Positions 1 to 6,905 of a stretch of 10,709 nucleotides of DNA are shown here, piece by piece. Positions within the stretch are counted from its first letter, which is position 1. Every line of letters starts with the position of its first letter. The translations under genes and the position numbers were made by a program. Source of the DNA: an uncultured Eubacteriales bacterium (GTDB taxonomy: Bacteria > Bacillota > Clostridia > Oscillospirales > Oscillospiraceae); the NCBI GenBank assembly GCA_900555665.1, contig USLX01000061.1, positions 1-10,709 on the forward strand, written 5' to 3'. Below the pieces are notes generated by a model that worked only from the letters and a program-made list of their open reading frames with translations, had not been told where the DNA came from and did not search any database.

Positions 1-1033
<1,033 letters not shown>

Positions 1034-1038
1034 GGATT

Positions 1039-1833
1039 ATGTTTCACACAATCAGCCAGGGAAGCCTGGAATACCTGACCGCGGACAGCCTCTCCGGCTC
1101 CGTCCACTGCTTTTCCACGCGCTTCGGCGGCGTGAGCGAGGGCCATCTTGCCTCGCTCAACCTCGGCACCCACCGGGGGGACCGGCCTGAAAACGTGCGC
1201 GAAAACTACCGCATCCTCGGCGCCGCCGTCGGCTTCGCGCCGGAGCAGACCGTCTTCACCAGGCAGGAGCACACGGACCTCATCCTCCGCGTCGGAAAAG
1301 CCGACTGCGGCACGGGCCTTTCCCGTGAGCAGACCGTCGTCTGCGACGGCCTCATCACGGATGACCCCGGCGTAGCCCTTTGCTGCTTTGGCGCGGACTG
1401 CACCACGATCCTGCTCTTCGACCCCGTGACCGGCGCGCTCGGCGCGGTGCACTCCGGCTGGCGCGGCACCGCCATGGGCATCGCCGCAAAGGCCGTCGCC
1501 GCCATGACCCGCGAATTTGGAAGCCGCCCCTCCGACATCCGCGCCGCGATCGGCCCGTGCATTGGCCGCTGCTGCTTCGAGGTTGGCCCCGAAGTGCCGG
1601 AAGCGATGCGAAACGCGCTTGGCGCGGACGCCGAAGGCTGCATCGAGCCGCACGGCGAAAAATATCACGTTGATCTCAAAGGCATCAACCGCCTCTGGCT
1701 GGCGCGCGCCGGCCTCACCGAGATCGACACCTGCCCGGGCTGCACAAAGTGCCGCCCAGACCGCTTCTGGTCGCACCGCGCCGTAGGAAACCACCGCGGC
1801 TCGCAGGCCGCCATCATCATGAGAAAGGAGTGA
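1039..1833 (+). CDS. pgeF: Peptidoglycan editing factor PgeF (YfiH/laccase-domain family)
   Basis: A 264-residue cytoplasmic protein of the YfiH/DUF152 family, formerly called multicopper polyphenol oxidase. Characterised relatives remove wrongly made UDP-MurNAc-L-Ser (PgeF) or act on purine nucleosides, so the exact substrate here is inferred. The metal/active-site residues expected of the family are visible: His78 in TRQEHTD, Cys121 in FGADCTT and His138 in VHSGWRGTAMGI. Further hallmarks are IGPCIGRCCFEVG (about 171-183) and the C-terminal CPGCTKCRPDRFWSHR followed by NHRGSQAAII. The chosen start is ATG 1039, which gives a normal family length. A TTG at 1030 in the same frame would overlap the secA stop but has no ribosome-binding site upstream. 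A GAGG at 1032-1035 sits rather close to the ATG, so initiation may depend on coupling to secA. The stop TGA lies 5 nt before the next gene. Confidence 0.93.
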   Translation: MFHTISQGSLEYLTADSLSGSVHCFSTRFGGVSEGHLASLNLGTHRGDRPENVRENYRILGAAVGFAPEQTVFTRQEHTDLILRVGKADCGTGLSREQTVVCDGLITDDPGVALCCFGADCTTILLFDPVTGALGAVHSGWRGTAMGIAAKAVAAMTREFGSRPSDIRAAIGPCIGRCCFEVGPEVPEAMRNALGADAEGCIEPHGEKYHVDLKGINRLWLARAGLTEIDTCPGCTKCRPDRFWSHRAVGNHRGSQAAIIMRKE

Positions 1834-1838
1834 GCGCC

Positions 1839-3446
1839 ATGCGCCGCACCCTCTGCGTCCTTCTGGCGCTGACGCTCTTGCTCGTCACGCTCTCCGGCTG
1901 CTCCGGCATTGATATGAGCTGGTTCACCGACAAATTCAAAAACGGCGACGCCCAGACCGACGCCGCCCCAACCGAAAGCACCCCCCAGCAGGAGACGACC
2001 GCCGTCGTCACCGAGGTTCTCTCCGAGCTTCAATCCTTCGGCCTGGCCTACCAGCCAGACTACGGCCTGCACCCCTACAACTGTGAGAGCCTCAACAACC
2101 GCGTCATTTTTTCCTTCCTCTATGAGCCGCTCTTCGCCGTCACGCAGGAGCTGGACGCCGTCCCCGTCCTCGCGCAGGACTACTCCGTCTCTTCCGACGG
2201 CACCGAAACCACCATCACGCTCCACTCCGGCGTCCGCTTCCATACCGGCCAGCCGCTGACGGCAGAGGATGTTGTCTACTCGCTCGAGTCCAGCCGTGGC
2301 AGCACCTACTACGGCAGTCGCCTGCGCGATGTCACCTCCATCGAAGCGCTCGACGCGCAGACCGTCGTTCTCACGACCACCGTCGCCTACGACGAGCTGC
2401 CGCTCCTGCTCGACATTCCCATCATCCAGAAGGACACCATGGAGCAGGACGTCCCGCCCGGAACCGGCCCTTACCGGTTTGAATCCACCGCGCGCCTCGT
2501 CCGCAATGCCGACTGGTGGCAGGACAGCGTGCCGCTTGTGGACTACGACGAGATCACGCTGACCTCCGTCTCCACCACCGCCGAAATCCGCGACAATTTC
2601 GAGTATGAGAATATCAACATGGTCCTCACCGACCCGAATTCCGCAGCCTACGCCGGCTTCCACAACGACTATGAGCTGTGGGAGGACGGGACGTGCATTT
2701 TGCAGTACATCGGCTATAACATCGGCTCGCGCGTGTTCTCCAACTACGGCCTGCGCAGCGCCATCACCTACGCCGTCGACCGCGATACCATCGTCTCCGA
2801 CCTCATGGGCGGCTTCGCCACCGCGGCGACGCTCCCCTGCCAGCCGGTCTCCAAGCTCTACGACGCCAAGCTTGCCCTGAAATATTCCTATAGCATGGAA
2901 AATTTCTACCGCCAGCTGGAGTCGGCCTCCGTGGAAGACATGGATCACGACGGCCGGCTCGACCTCTATGTCCCTTCCCTGGGCTACGCCGTCCCCGTCT
3001 CCGGCACGATGCTCGTCTGTGCCTCGAGCTATCAGCGTGTCCAGGCCGCGACGAAGATCGTCCAGGACTTAAACGCCCTCGGCTTTGACCTCACGCTCAA
3101 AAGCGTCGACTATGACGAATATCTCTCGCTCCTGCGCGCTGGAAACTTCGATCTCTACTACGGCGAGGTTCGCCTGTCCCCGAATTTCGACCTCAGCCCC
3201 TTTTTCCAGTCCGGCGGCTCTTTGACCTACGGTGCGCTCGCCGATACCACCATGCAGAGCCTCTGCAACCGCATGCTCGTCAACAGCGGCAACTCCTATA
3301 ACCTCTATCAGCGCCTCTGCGACCGTGGCTATCTCACGCCCGTCATGTTCAAAAACTACGCCGTCTATACCACGCGCGGCTCCGTCACCGAGCCCGCCCG
3401 CTATATCGACTGGCTTCTCCCCGCCCCCGAAACCGTCACTGATTGA
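1839..3446 (+). CDS. Family 5 extracellular solute-binding lipoprotein of an ABC transporter (peptide/nickel type)
   Basis: A 535-residue secreted lipoprotein that should capture a small ligand, classically oligopeptides, outside the membrane for an ABC importer. The N-terminus is a lipoprotein signal: basic MRRT, a Leu-rich core and the lipobox LSGC with the lipidated Cys21. A Thr/Asp/Glu-rich linker follows (about 24-60). The family 5 fold is shown by FLYEPLF (about 93-99), LHSGVRFHTGQPLTAEDVVYSL (128-149), GTGPYRF (208-214), RSAITYAVDRDTIV, and a late segment with DMDHDGRLDLYV. The start is ATG 1839, preceded by the strong ribosome-binding site GAAAGGAG at 1823-1830 with 8-nt spacing. It follows pgeF by 5 nt, so it probably belongs to the secA operon. 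No permease or ATPase genes lie next to it, so the transporter partner and substrate are unknown. Codon use matches its neighbours. Confidence 0.88.
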   Translation: MRRTLCVLLALTLLLVTLSGCSGIDMSWFTDKFKNGDAQTDAAPTESTPQQETTAVVTEVLSELQSFGLAYQPDYGLHPYNCESLNNRVIFSFLYEPLFAVTQELDAVPVLAQDYSVSSDGTETTITLHSGVRFHTGQPLTAEDVVYSLESSRGSTYYGSRLRDVTSIEALDAQTVVLTTTVAYDELPLLLDIPIIQKDTMEQDVPPGTGPYRFESTARLVRNADWWQDSVPLVDYDEITLTSVSTTAEIRDNFEYENINMVLTDPNSAAYAGFHNDYELWEDGTCILQYIGYNIGSRVFSNYGLRSAITYAVDRDTIVSDLMGGFATAATLPCQPVSKLYDAKLALKYSYSMENFYRQLESASVEDMDHDGRLDLYVPSLGYAVPVSGTMLVCASSYQRVQAATKIVQDLNALGFDLTLKSVDYDEYLSLLRAGNFDLYYGEVRLSPNFDLSPFFQSGGSLTYGALADTTMQSLCNRMLVNSGNSYNLYQRLCDRGYLTPVMFKNYAVYTTRGSVTEPARYIDWLLPAPETVTD

Positions 3447-3453
3447 CCTCATA

Positions 3454-3517
3454 TCCCCAAAGGCTCCCCTTGATTGCATCAAGGGGAGCTGTCTGCGCTC
3501 CGCGCAGACTGAGGGGA
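3454..3517 (+). repeat. Hairpin repeat copy A (B-like orientation), just downstream of the solute-binding protein gene
   Basis: Two perfect hairpins lie side by side. Hairpin 1 pairs CTCCCCTTGAT (3464-3474) with ATCAAGGGGAG (3478-3488) around a 3-nt loop, extended by G3463-C3489. Hairpin 2 pairs GTCTGCGC (3491-3498) with GCGCAGAC (3502-3509) around TCC. Flanking TCCCC (3454-3458) can pair with GGGGA (3513-3517), giving a possible three-way junction. The order and linker sequence (GGCTCCCC, GGGGAGCTG, ACTGAG-GGGG) match copies B and D at 6547-6599 and 6777-6828, so this is one repeat family. It starts 8 nt after the stop codon of the upstream gene and may serve as a transcript 3' end, although no T-run follows it. 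The function is not known from sequence alone. Confidence 0.82.
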
Positions 3518-3527
3518 CTAATCCTGT

Positions 3528-3664
3528 TTTCTGATTAAATTCTTTCATCAGAAAGGTTTCGCCTTTGGCGTAACCGATTCCGTGTTTTTGATAAAATCAC
3601 GGAATCTCGTTTCCTAATGATCTTCCTATTAAAAACTTCCATTCCATGAATGAAAGTTTTTAAT
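3528..3664. other. AT-rich non-coding island with four consecutive hairpins
   Basis: The base composition drops sharply compared with the surrounding genes, and no plausible gene is present. Three inverted repeats abut without gaps. TTTCTGAT (3528-3535) pairs with ATCAGAAA (3547-3554). GGTTTCGCC (3555-3563) pairs with GGCGTAACC (3567-3575) with one T-T mismatch and a TTT loop. GATTCCGTG (3576-3584) pairs with CACGGAATC (3598-3606). After 21 nt comes a longer hairpin at 3628-3664: ATTAAAAACTT plus CATTC pairs with GAATG plus AAGTTTTTAAT, with one C-A mismatch and a CAT loop. An alternative small hairpin CTTTC/GAAAG (3542-3555) competes with the first. The island could be a structured RNA, a relic of a small mobile element, or a 3'-end region. 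I cannot choose between these. Confidence 0.6.
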
Positions 3665-3717
3665 GGAATATCAGTATCATACCGCCAATTTCCCGCCGCA
3701 CTTTGCTCCGCCCGTCC

Positions 3718-3787
3718 CCGCCGCAGCGAAGGAAGTCTCCCCCTCCGGGGAAGGCGCCCCAGTGCACCCCCTGGGGCGGAGAGGGCC
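3718..3787 (+). repeat. Variant hairpin repeat copy F
   Basis: This copy has the same architecture as the other repeats but with different stem sequences. It begins with CCCGCCGCAGCGAAG, resembling the CGCCGCAGCAAACAAAGG that precedes copies B and D. Hairpin 1 pairs TCCCC (3738-3742) with GGGGA (3747-3751). Hairpin 2 pairs CGCCCCAG (3755-3762) with CTGGGGCG (3771-3778), a perfect 8-bp stem with an 8-nt loop. The tail GAGAGGGCC (3779-3787, starting GA at 3779-3780) mirrors the GAGAGGGGCC tail of copies B and D. I infer that it is a diverged member of the family rather than a chance GC-rich stretch. It lies between the AT-rich island and the recR terminator. Confidence 0.6.
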
Positions 3788-3821
3788 GGAACGCCCCCCC
3801 AATCTCCCTTCGCACCAAGTT

Positions 3822-3859
3822 AAAAAAACAGCGCCGCCTCTCGGGCAGCGCTGTTTTTT
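3822..3859 (-). terminator. Intrinsic terminator of the dnaX-ybaB-recR operon (potentially bidirectional)
   Basis: The stem CAGCGC (3829-3834) pairs with GCGCTG (3848-3853), extended inside by GCC/GGC after one mismatch, with a 5-nt loop. On the + strand it is flanked by seven A (3822-3828) and six T (3854-3859). Read on the - strand, the direction of recR, the stem is followed by seven T: a textbook Rho-independent terminator. The + strand is equally well formed, so transcripts arriving from the solute-binding protein gene could also end here. The recR stop codon TAA (3860-3858) lies inside the outer A/T arm. Confidence 0.9.
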
Positions 3860-4460
3860 ATCCCATTTCTCTTCGTCCTTCGAGTGCCCGCACCAGCGTC
3901 ACCTCGTCGGCATACTCCAGCTGGCTTCCAACGGGAATTCCGTAGGCCAGCCGTGTCACGCGCAGCCCCATGGGCCGCAGCAGCCGCGAAAGATACATTG
4001 CCGTCGCCTCGCCCTCCGTGTCGGGGTTCGTGGCCATGATAACCTCCTCCACGCCCCCCTCGCCGATCCGCGCGAGCAGCTCCCGGATCTTCAGATCATC
4101 CGGCCCCACATGGCTCAGCGGCGAAATCACGCCGTGCAGCACATGATAGACGCCGTCATATTCCCGCGCCCGTTCCATCGCGATCACGTCCTTGGGCTCT
4201 GCCACCACGCAGAGGATGCTGTGATCCCGCTCCGGGTCGGCGCAGATCGGGCACACGTCCTGATCCGTCAGATTCTGGCACACCGGACACGGATGGATGC
4301 TGTGCCGCGCATCCAAAATCGCCTGTGCAAATTCCTCTGCGCCCTCCTCCGGCATGGAGAGCACATGGAAGGCCAGTCGCTGCGCCGATTTCATCCCGAC
4401 GCCCGGCAGTCTTGCAAACGCCTCTGTCAGCCGCTCCAACGCGGCGGGGGACCCGCGCAT
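3858..4460 (-). CDS. recR: Recombination mediator protein RecR
   Basis: RecR, acting with RecO (and RecF), loads RecA onto SSB-coated single-stranded DNA during gap repair. The product is 200 residues, the standard family length. It has a helix-hairpin-helix LPGVGMKSAQRLAFH (18-32) and a four-cysteine zinc finger C58-x2-C61-x8-C70-x2-C73. A Toprim domain follows, with VVAEPKDV (about 85-92), GVISPLSHVGPDDL (110-123) and ATNPDTEGEATA (143-154). The C-terminal YGIPVGSQLEYADEVTL (173-189) is also typical. The start ATG (4460-4458) overlaps the ybaB stop by one base in a TGATG arrangement, so translation is probably coupled to ybaB. It is the last gene of the dnaX-ybaB-recR operon, and its stop codon is embedded in the terminator. 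All key residues are intact. Confidence 0.97.
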   Translation of the reverse strand: MRGSPAALERLTEAFARLPGVGMKSAQRLAFHVLSMPEEGAEEFAQAILDARHSIHPCPVCQNLTDQDVCPICADPERDHSILCVVAEPKDVIAMERAREYDGVYHVLHGVISPLSHVGPDDLKIRELLARIGEGGVEEVIMATNPDTEGEATAMYLSRLLRPMGLRVTRLAYGIPVGSQLEYADEVTLVRALEGRREMG

Positions 4461-4813
4461 CAGAACAGTCCGCCGAGGTTCAGCCCGCCGGTCAGCTTCG
4501 ACATGCTCGCCGCCTGCTCGGCGTCGGCCTTGCGCAGTGCTTCATTTGCCGCCGCAACGACCATATCCTGCAGCATTTCCACATCGTCCGGATCCACAGC
4601 CTCCGGATCGATCGTGATGCGCAGCAGTTCCCGCTTCCCGTTCGCCACCGCCGTCACCACGCCGCCGCCTGCGGTCGCTTCATATTCCTTCGTCTCCATC
4701 TCTTGCTGCATCTTCAGCAGATCTTGCTGCATCTTCTGTGCCTGCTTCATCATCTGCATCTGATTCATGCCGCCCATCATGGGCATGCCGCCGCGATATC
4801 CGCCCTTTGCCAT
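4460..4813 (-). CDS. ybaB: YbaB/EbfC family nucleoid-associated protein
   Basis: A small DNA-binding protein of 117 residues. Relatives form dimers that bind DNA and are nearly always encoded between dnaX and recR, as here. The N-terminus is Gly/Met-rich (MAKGGYRGGMPMMGGMNQMQ). An amphipathic helix rich in Met, Gln and Lys follows (KQAQKMQQDLLKMQQEM). The conserved core includes YEATAGGGVVTAVANGK, RITIDPEAVDPDDVEMLQDMV and AANEALRKA. The C-terminus ends in a Gly/Leu-rich tail. The start ATG (4813-4811) is preceded on the - strand by an AAAGGAG ribosome-binding site at about 4824-4830 that overlaps the dnaX stop codon, which points to coupled translation. The stop TGA shares one base with the recR start. 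Its precise cellular role in Firmicutes is not settled. Confidence 0.95.
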   Translation of the reverse strand: MAKGGYRGGMPMMGGMNQMQMMKQAQKMQQDLLKMQQEMETKEYEATAGGGVVTAVANGKRELLRITIDPEAVDPDDVEMLQDMVVAAANEALRKADAEQAASMSKLTGGLNLGGLF

Positions 4814-4828
4814 TGTTCCTGTTCTCCT

Positions 4829-6457
4829 TTATTTAATCGTAAAAATATCCGCGTGTTCCCTGCCGAACGCCACCAGCCGCTCCAGCGGATCCTCCCCGCT
4901 GTTTCCCGCAACCTGGCTTTTCAGCACAAACCGCACCTGTACCGGCCTTCCCAAAACCGCCGCGGCCTTTTCCCGCGCCAGCTGCTCGATGGCCGGTTTT
5001 TTCACCATTCCGAGCACAAACTCGTTTTCTGCCGCCAGCAGCAGCACGTCACCGCGCAGCGTCGCGCTGACCGGCCCATCCGGGCTGAAGAAACCGCGTT
5101 CGCGCACACTCAGCCCCTCCTGCATCTGCCGCGCCAGCTCCGGCCAGAAGCCCACCGGCTCCGCCTTTGCCTCCTGCCTTGGCGTCTGCTCCTCCGGGGC
5201 GTCCTGCACCGGCTGCCCCGCAAACGGATCGTCCGCATCGTCCGGAAACGGCGGCCGTTCTCCGTCGTCCGTGTCCTCCGGCTTCCCGCCGGCCTTCACG
5301 GCCACCACGCCCGAGGCCAGCTGTTGCTCCACCTTCGACAGCCGCGCATTGAGCGCCTGCGCATCCAGCGTCAGCTGGCTCTGGCAGAGCTGCATCAAAC
5401 AGAGCTCCATTCCGATCCGCCCATCGGCGTTTTTTGAAAATCCGCGCCGCGTCTCCTGCAGCAGCGTCAGCATCCGCAGCAGCTCCCCCGGCGCGAAGCG
5501 CCCCTGCAGCGCCATCGCCTGCTCCTCTGTCGCAATGCCGGAGAGCATCGCAAGCCCACTTTTCGGTGCGGTCTGCAGCACCAGCAGATCGCGGCACAGC
5601 GCGCTCATCTCATCGAGCAGCGCCCCCGCGTCCATCCCGCCCGCGTACAGGCCGGAAAACAGCGCCAGCGCCGTCCCCGTGTCCTTGTCCGCAATCGCCT
5701 GCATCAGCTCCGCCGTCTTCTTCTCTCCGGCCAGTCCCAGCGCCCGGCAAACCCGTTCGCTCGTCACCGCGCCGCCTCCCGCCGAGGCGCACTGGTCGAG
5801 CAGACTCACGCCATCGCGCATTCCGCCGTCAGCCAGCCGCGCCAGCAGCTTCAGCGCCTCCGGCTCAATCTCAATCCCCTCCTGATAGGCGATAAAATTC
5901 AGCCTCGACGCGATATCCTCCGGCAGCAGCCGCCGGAAGGCGAACCGCTGACATCGCGAGAGAATCGTCGCCGGCACCTTGTGCAGCTCCGTCGTCGCCA
6001 GAATGAACAGCAGATGCTCCGGCGGCTCCTCAATGATCTTCAAAAGTGCGTTGAAAGCCGCCGTCGAGAGCATGTGCACCTCGTCGATGATGTACACGCG
6101 CATCTTCACCTCGGCGGGCGTGTAAACCGCGTCGTCGCGCAGCATCCGTACCGAGTCGACGCCGTTGTTCGACGCCGCATCGATCTCCAGCACATCCATG
6201 CACCCGCCCGCGTCGATGGCCCGGCAGGCCGCGCAGGCGTTGCAGGGATTGCCGTCTTGCGGGTGCTCACAGTTGACCGCCTTCGCCAAAATCTTGGCAC
6301 AGGAGGTCTTGCCCGTGCCGCGCGTGCCGGTAAAGAGGTAGGCGTGGCTGAGCTTCCCGCTCATCACCTGCGCCCGAAGCGTGTCTGTCACGCCCTTCTG
6401 CCCCACCACATCCGAAAACGTCTGCGGCCGGTACTTCCGATACAGCGCCTGATACAT
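4829..6457 (-). CDS. dnaX: DNA polymerase III subunit gamma/tau (clamp loader)
   Basis: DnaX is the ATPase of the clamp loader that places the beta clamp on primed DNA and organises the replisome. The 542-residue product has a Walker A motif GTRGTGKTS (44-52) and a zinc site from Cys63, Cys72, Cys75 and Cys78. It also has the Walker B box DEVH (125-128) and the SRC motif (167-169) of AAA+ clamp-loader subunits. The collar domain is followed by an acidic, Pro-rich linker (about 385-430) and a tau-like C-terminal domain ending REHADIFTIK. The start is ATG 6457-6455, giving MYQALYRKYRPQTF, the family's usual N-terminus. AGAGGTG lies 5 nt upstream. The frame stays open up to 6637, but that extension is translated promoter and repeat DNA. 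An A-AAA-AAC heptamer occurs in frame at 5435-5429 (residues 341-343); see the findings. Confidence 0.97.
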   Translation of the reverse strand: MYQALYRKYRPQTFSDVVGQKGVTDTLRAQVMSGKLSHAYLFTGTRGTGKTSCAKILAKAVNCEHPQDGNPCNACAACRAIDAGGCMDVLEIDAASNNGVDSVRMLRDDAVYTPAEVKMRVYIIDEVHMLSTAAFNALLKIIEEPPEHLLFILATTELHKVPATILSRCQRFAFRRLLPEDIASRLNFIAYQEGIEIEPEALKLLARLADGGMRDGVSLLDQCASAGGGAVTSERVCRALGLAGEKKTAELMQAIADKDTGTALALFSGLYAGGMDAGALLDEMSALCRDLLVLQTAPKSGLAMLSGIATEEQAMALQGRFAPGELLRMLTLLQETRRGFSKNADGRIGMELCLMQLCQSQLTLDAQALNARLSKVEQQLASGVVAVKAGGKPEDTDDGERPPFPDDADDPFAGQPVQDAPEEQTPRQEAKAEPVGFWPELARQMQEGLSVRERGFFSPDGPVSATLRGDVLLLAAENEFVLGMVKKPAIEQLAREKAAAVLGRPVQVRFVLKSQVAGNSGEDPLERLVAFGREHADIFTIK

Positions 6458-6487
6458 CCCGTCACCTCTCTTTGCGCATTTGGTCTT

Positions 6488-6515
6488 ATTATACACGATT
6501 TCCCCGTAAAAGCAA
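6488..6515 (-). promoter_or_regulatory. Predicted sigma-A-type promoter of dnaX-ybaB-recR
   Basis: On the - strand a perfect -10 box TATAAT lies at 6493-6488. A -35 box TTGCTT at 6515-6510 precedes it with 16-nt spacing; shifting by one base gives TTTGCT with 17. Transcription would start near 6481, leaving a leader of roughly 24 nt before the dnaX ATG that contains the AGAGGTG ribosome-binding site. It is the best promoter match seen in the window. Only 15 nt separate it from the repeat array at 6531. Confidence 0.8.
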
Positions 6516-6546
6516 ACTCCCATTTTCGCCCGCCGCAGCAAACAAA

Positions 6547-6599
6547 GGCTCCCCCCTCCGGGGGGAGCTGTCACGGCAAAGCCGTGACTGAGAGGGGCC
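6547..6599 (+). repeat. Hairpin repeat copy B
   Basis: Hairpin 1 pairs CTCCCCCC (6549-6556) with GGGGGGAG (6560-6567), loop TCC. Hairpin 2 pairs GTCACGGC (6570-6577) with GCCGTGAC (6581-6588), loop AAA. The tail is GAGAGGGGCC (6590-6599). Both stems are perfect. It is the copy nearest to the dnaX promoter. Confidence 0.85.
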
Positions 6600-6704
6600 A
6601 CACGGCAGCCCAAAACAAACGCGTCACTCTGATCCACTGACCGACGTCACTGGCGTGAGAATCCCGTAGATCTTCCCGGAGTCCCACGGGGCGCACCGCG
6701 CCCC

Positions 6705-6760
6705 AAGGCCCCCTCTTGAGGAGGGGGCTGTCTGCGCAAAGCGCAGACTGGGGGAGCCCC
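6705..6760 (-). repeat. Hairpin repeat copy C (inverted relative to B)
   Basis: On the + strand, hairpin 1 pairs CCCCCTC (6709-6715) with GAGGGGG (6721-6727). Hairpin 2 pairs GTCTGCGC (6730-6737) with GCGCAGAC (6741-6748), loop AAA. It ends GGGGGAGCCCC. Its start AAGGCCCCCTCT nearly mirrors the tail of copy B and its end exactly mirrors the head of copy B, hence the inverted assignment. Hairpin 2 has the same stem as copy A. Confidence 0.82.
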
Positions 6761-6776
6761 CGCCGCAGCAAACAAA

Positions 6777-6828
6777 GGCTCCCCCTCCGGGGGGAGCTGT
6801 CACGGCAAAGCCGTGACTGAGAGGGGCC
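6777..6828 (+). repeat. Hairpin repeat copy D (near-identical to B)
   Basis: Hairpin 1 is CTCCCCC (6779-6785) with GGGGGAG (6790-6796). Hairpin 2 is GTCACGGC (6799-6806) with GCCGTGAC (6810-6817). The GAGAGGGGCC tail follows. It differs from copy B by one C in the hairpin-1 C-run, which indicates a recent duplication or conversion. Confidence 0.85.
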
Positions 6829-6849
6829 CCACGGCGAACGCCGCACCCC

Positions 6850-6905
6850 AAGGCCCCCTCTTGAAGAGGGGGCTGTCTGCGCAAAGCGCAGACTGGGGGA
6901 GCCCC
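6850..6905 (-). repeat. Hairpin repeat copy E (near-identical to C)
   Basis: Hairpin 1 is CCCCCTC (6854-6860) with GAGGGGG (6866-6872). Hairpin 2 is GTCTGCGC (6875-6882) with GCGCAGAC (6886-6893). The GGGGGAGCCCC tail follows. A single G-to-A change in the hairpin-1 loop separates it from copy C. Confidence 0.83.

Noticed and set aside
1665..2948. Long - strand open frames opposite pgeF and the solute-binding protein gene (also 733-1794).
   Set aside because: They are antisense shadows with Ala/Gly/Val/Asp-rich composition. The + strand frames carry recognisable family motifs.
4460..4462. One-base ybaB/recR overlap as a possible sequencing error or frameshift.
   Set aside because: TGATG overlaps are a common translational coupling arrangement, and both proteins are full length with intact motifs.
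3663..4763. Long + strand open frame across repeat F, the terminator, recR and ybaB.
   Set aside because: It lies opposite two well-identified genes, has a low-complexity Pro/Arg/His/Ser composition and no start signal. It is a shadow of GC-rich antisense codons.
6458..6637. A 60-residue N-terminal extension of DnaX in the same open frame.
   Set aside because: It would translate the TATAAT promoter, the ribosome-binding site and repeat copy B. Known DnaX proteins begin at the MYQALYRKYRPQTF segment, which has its own AGAGGTG site.
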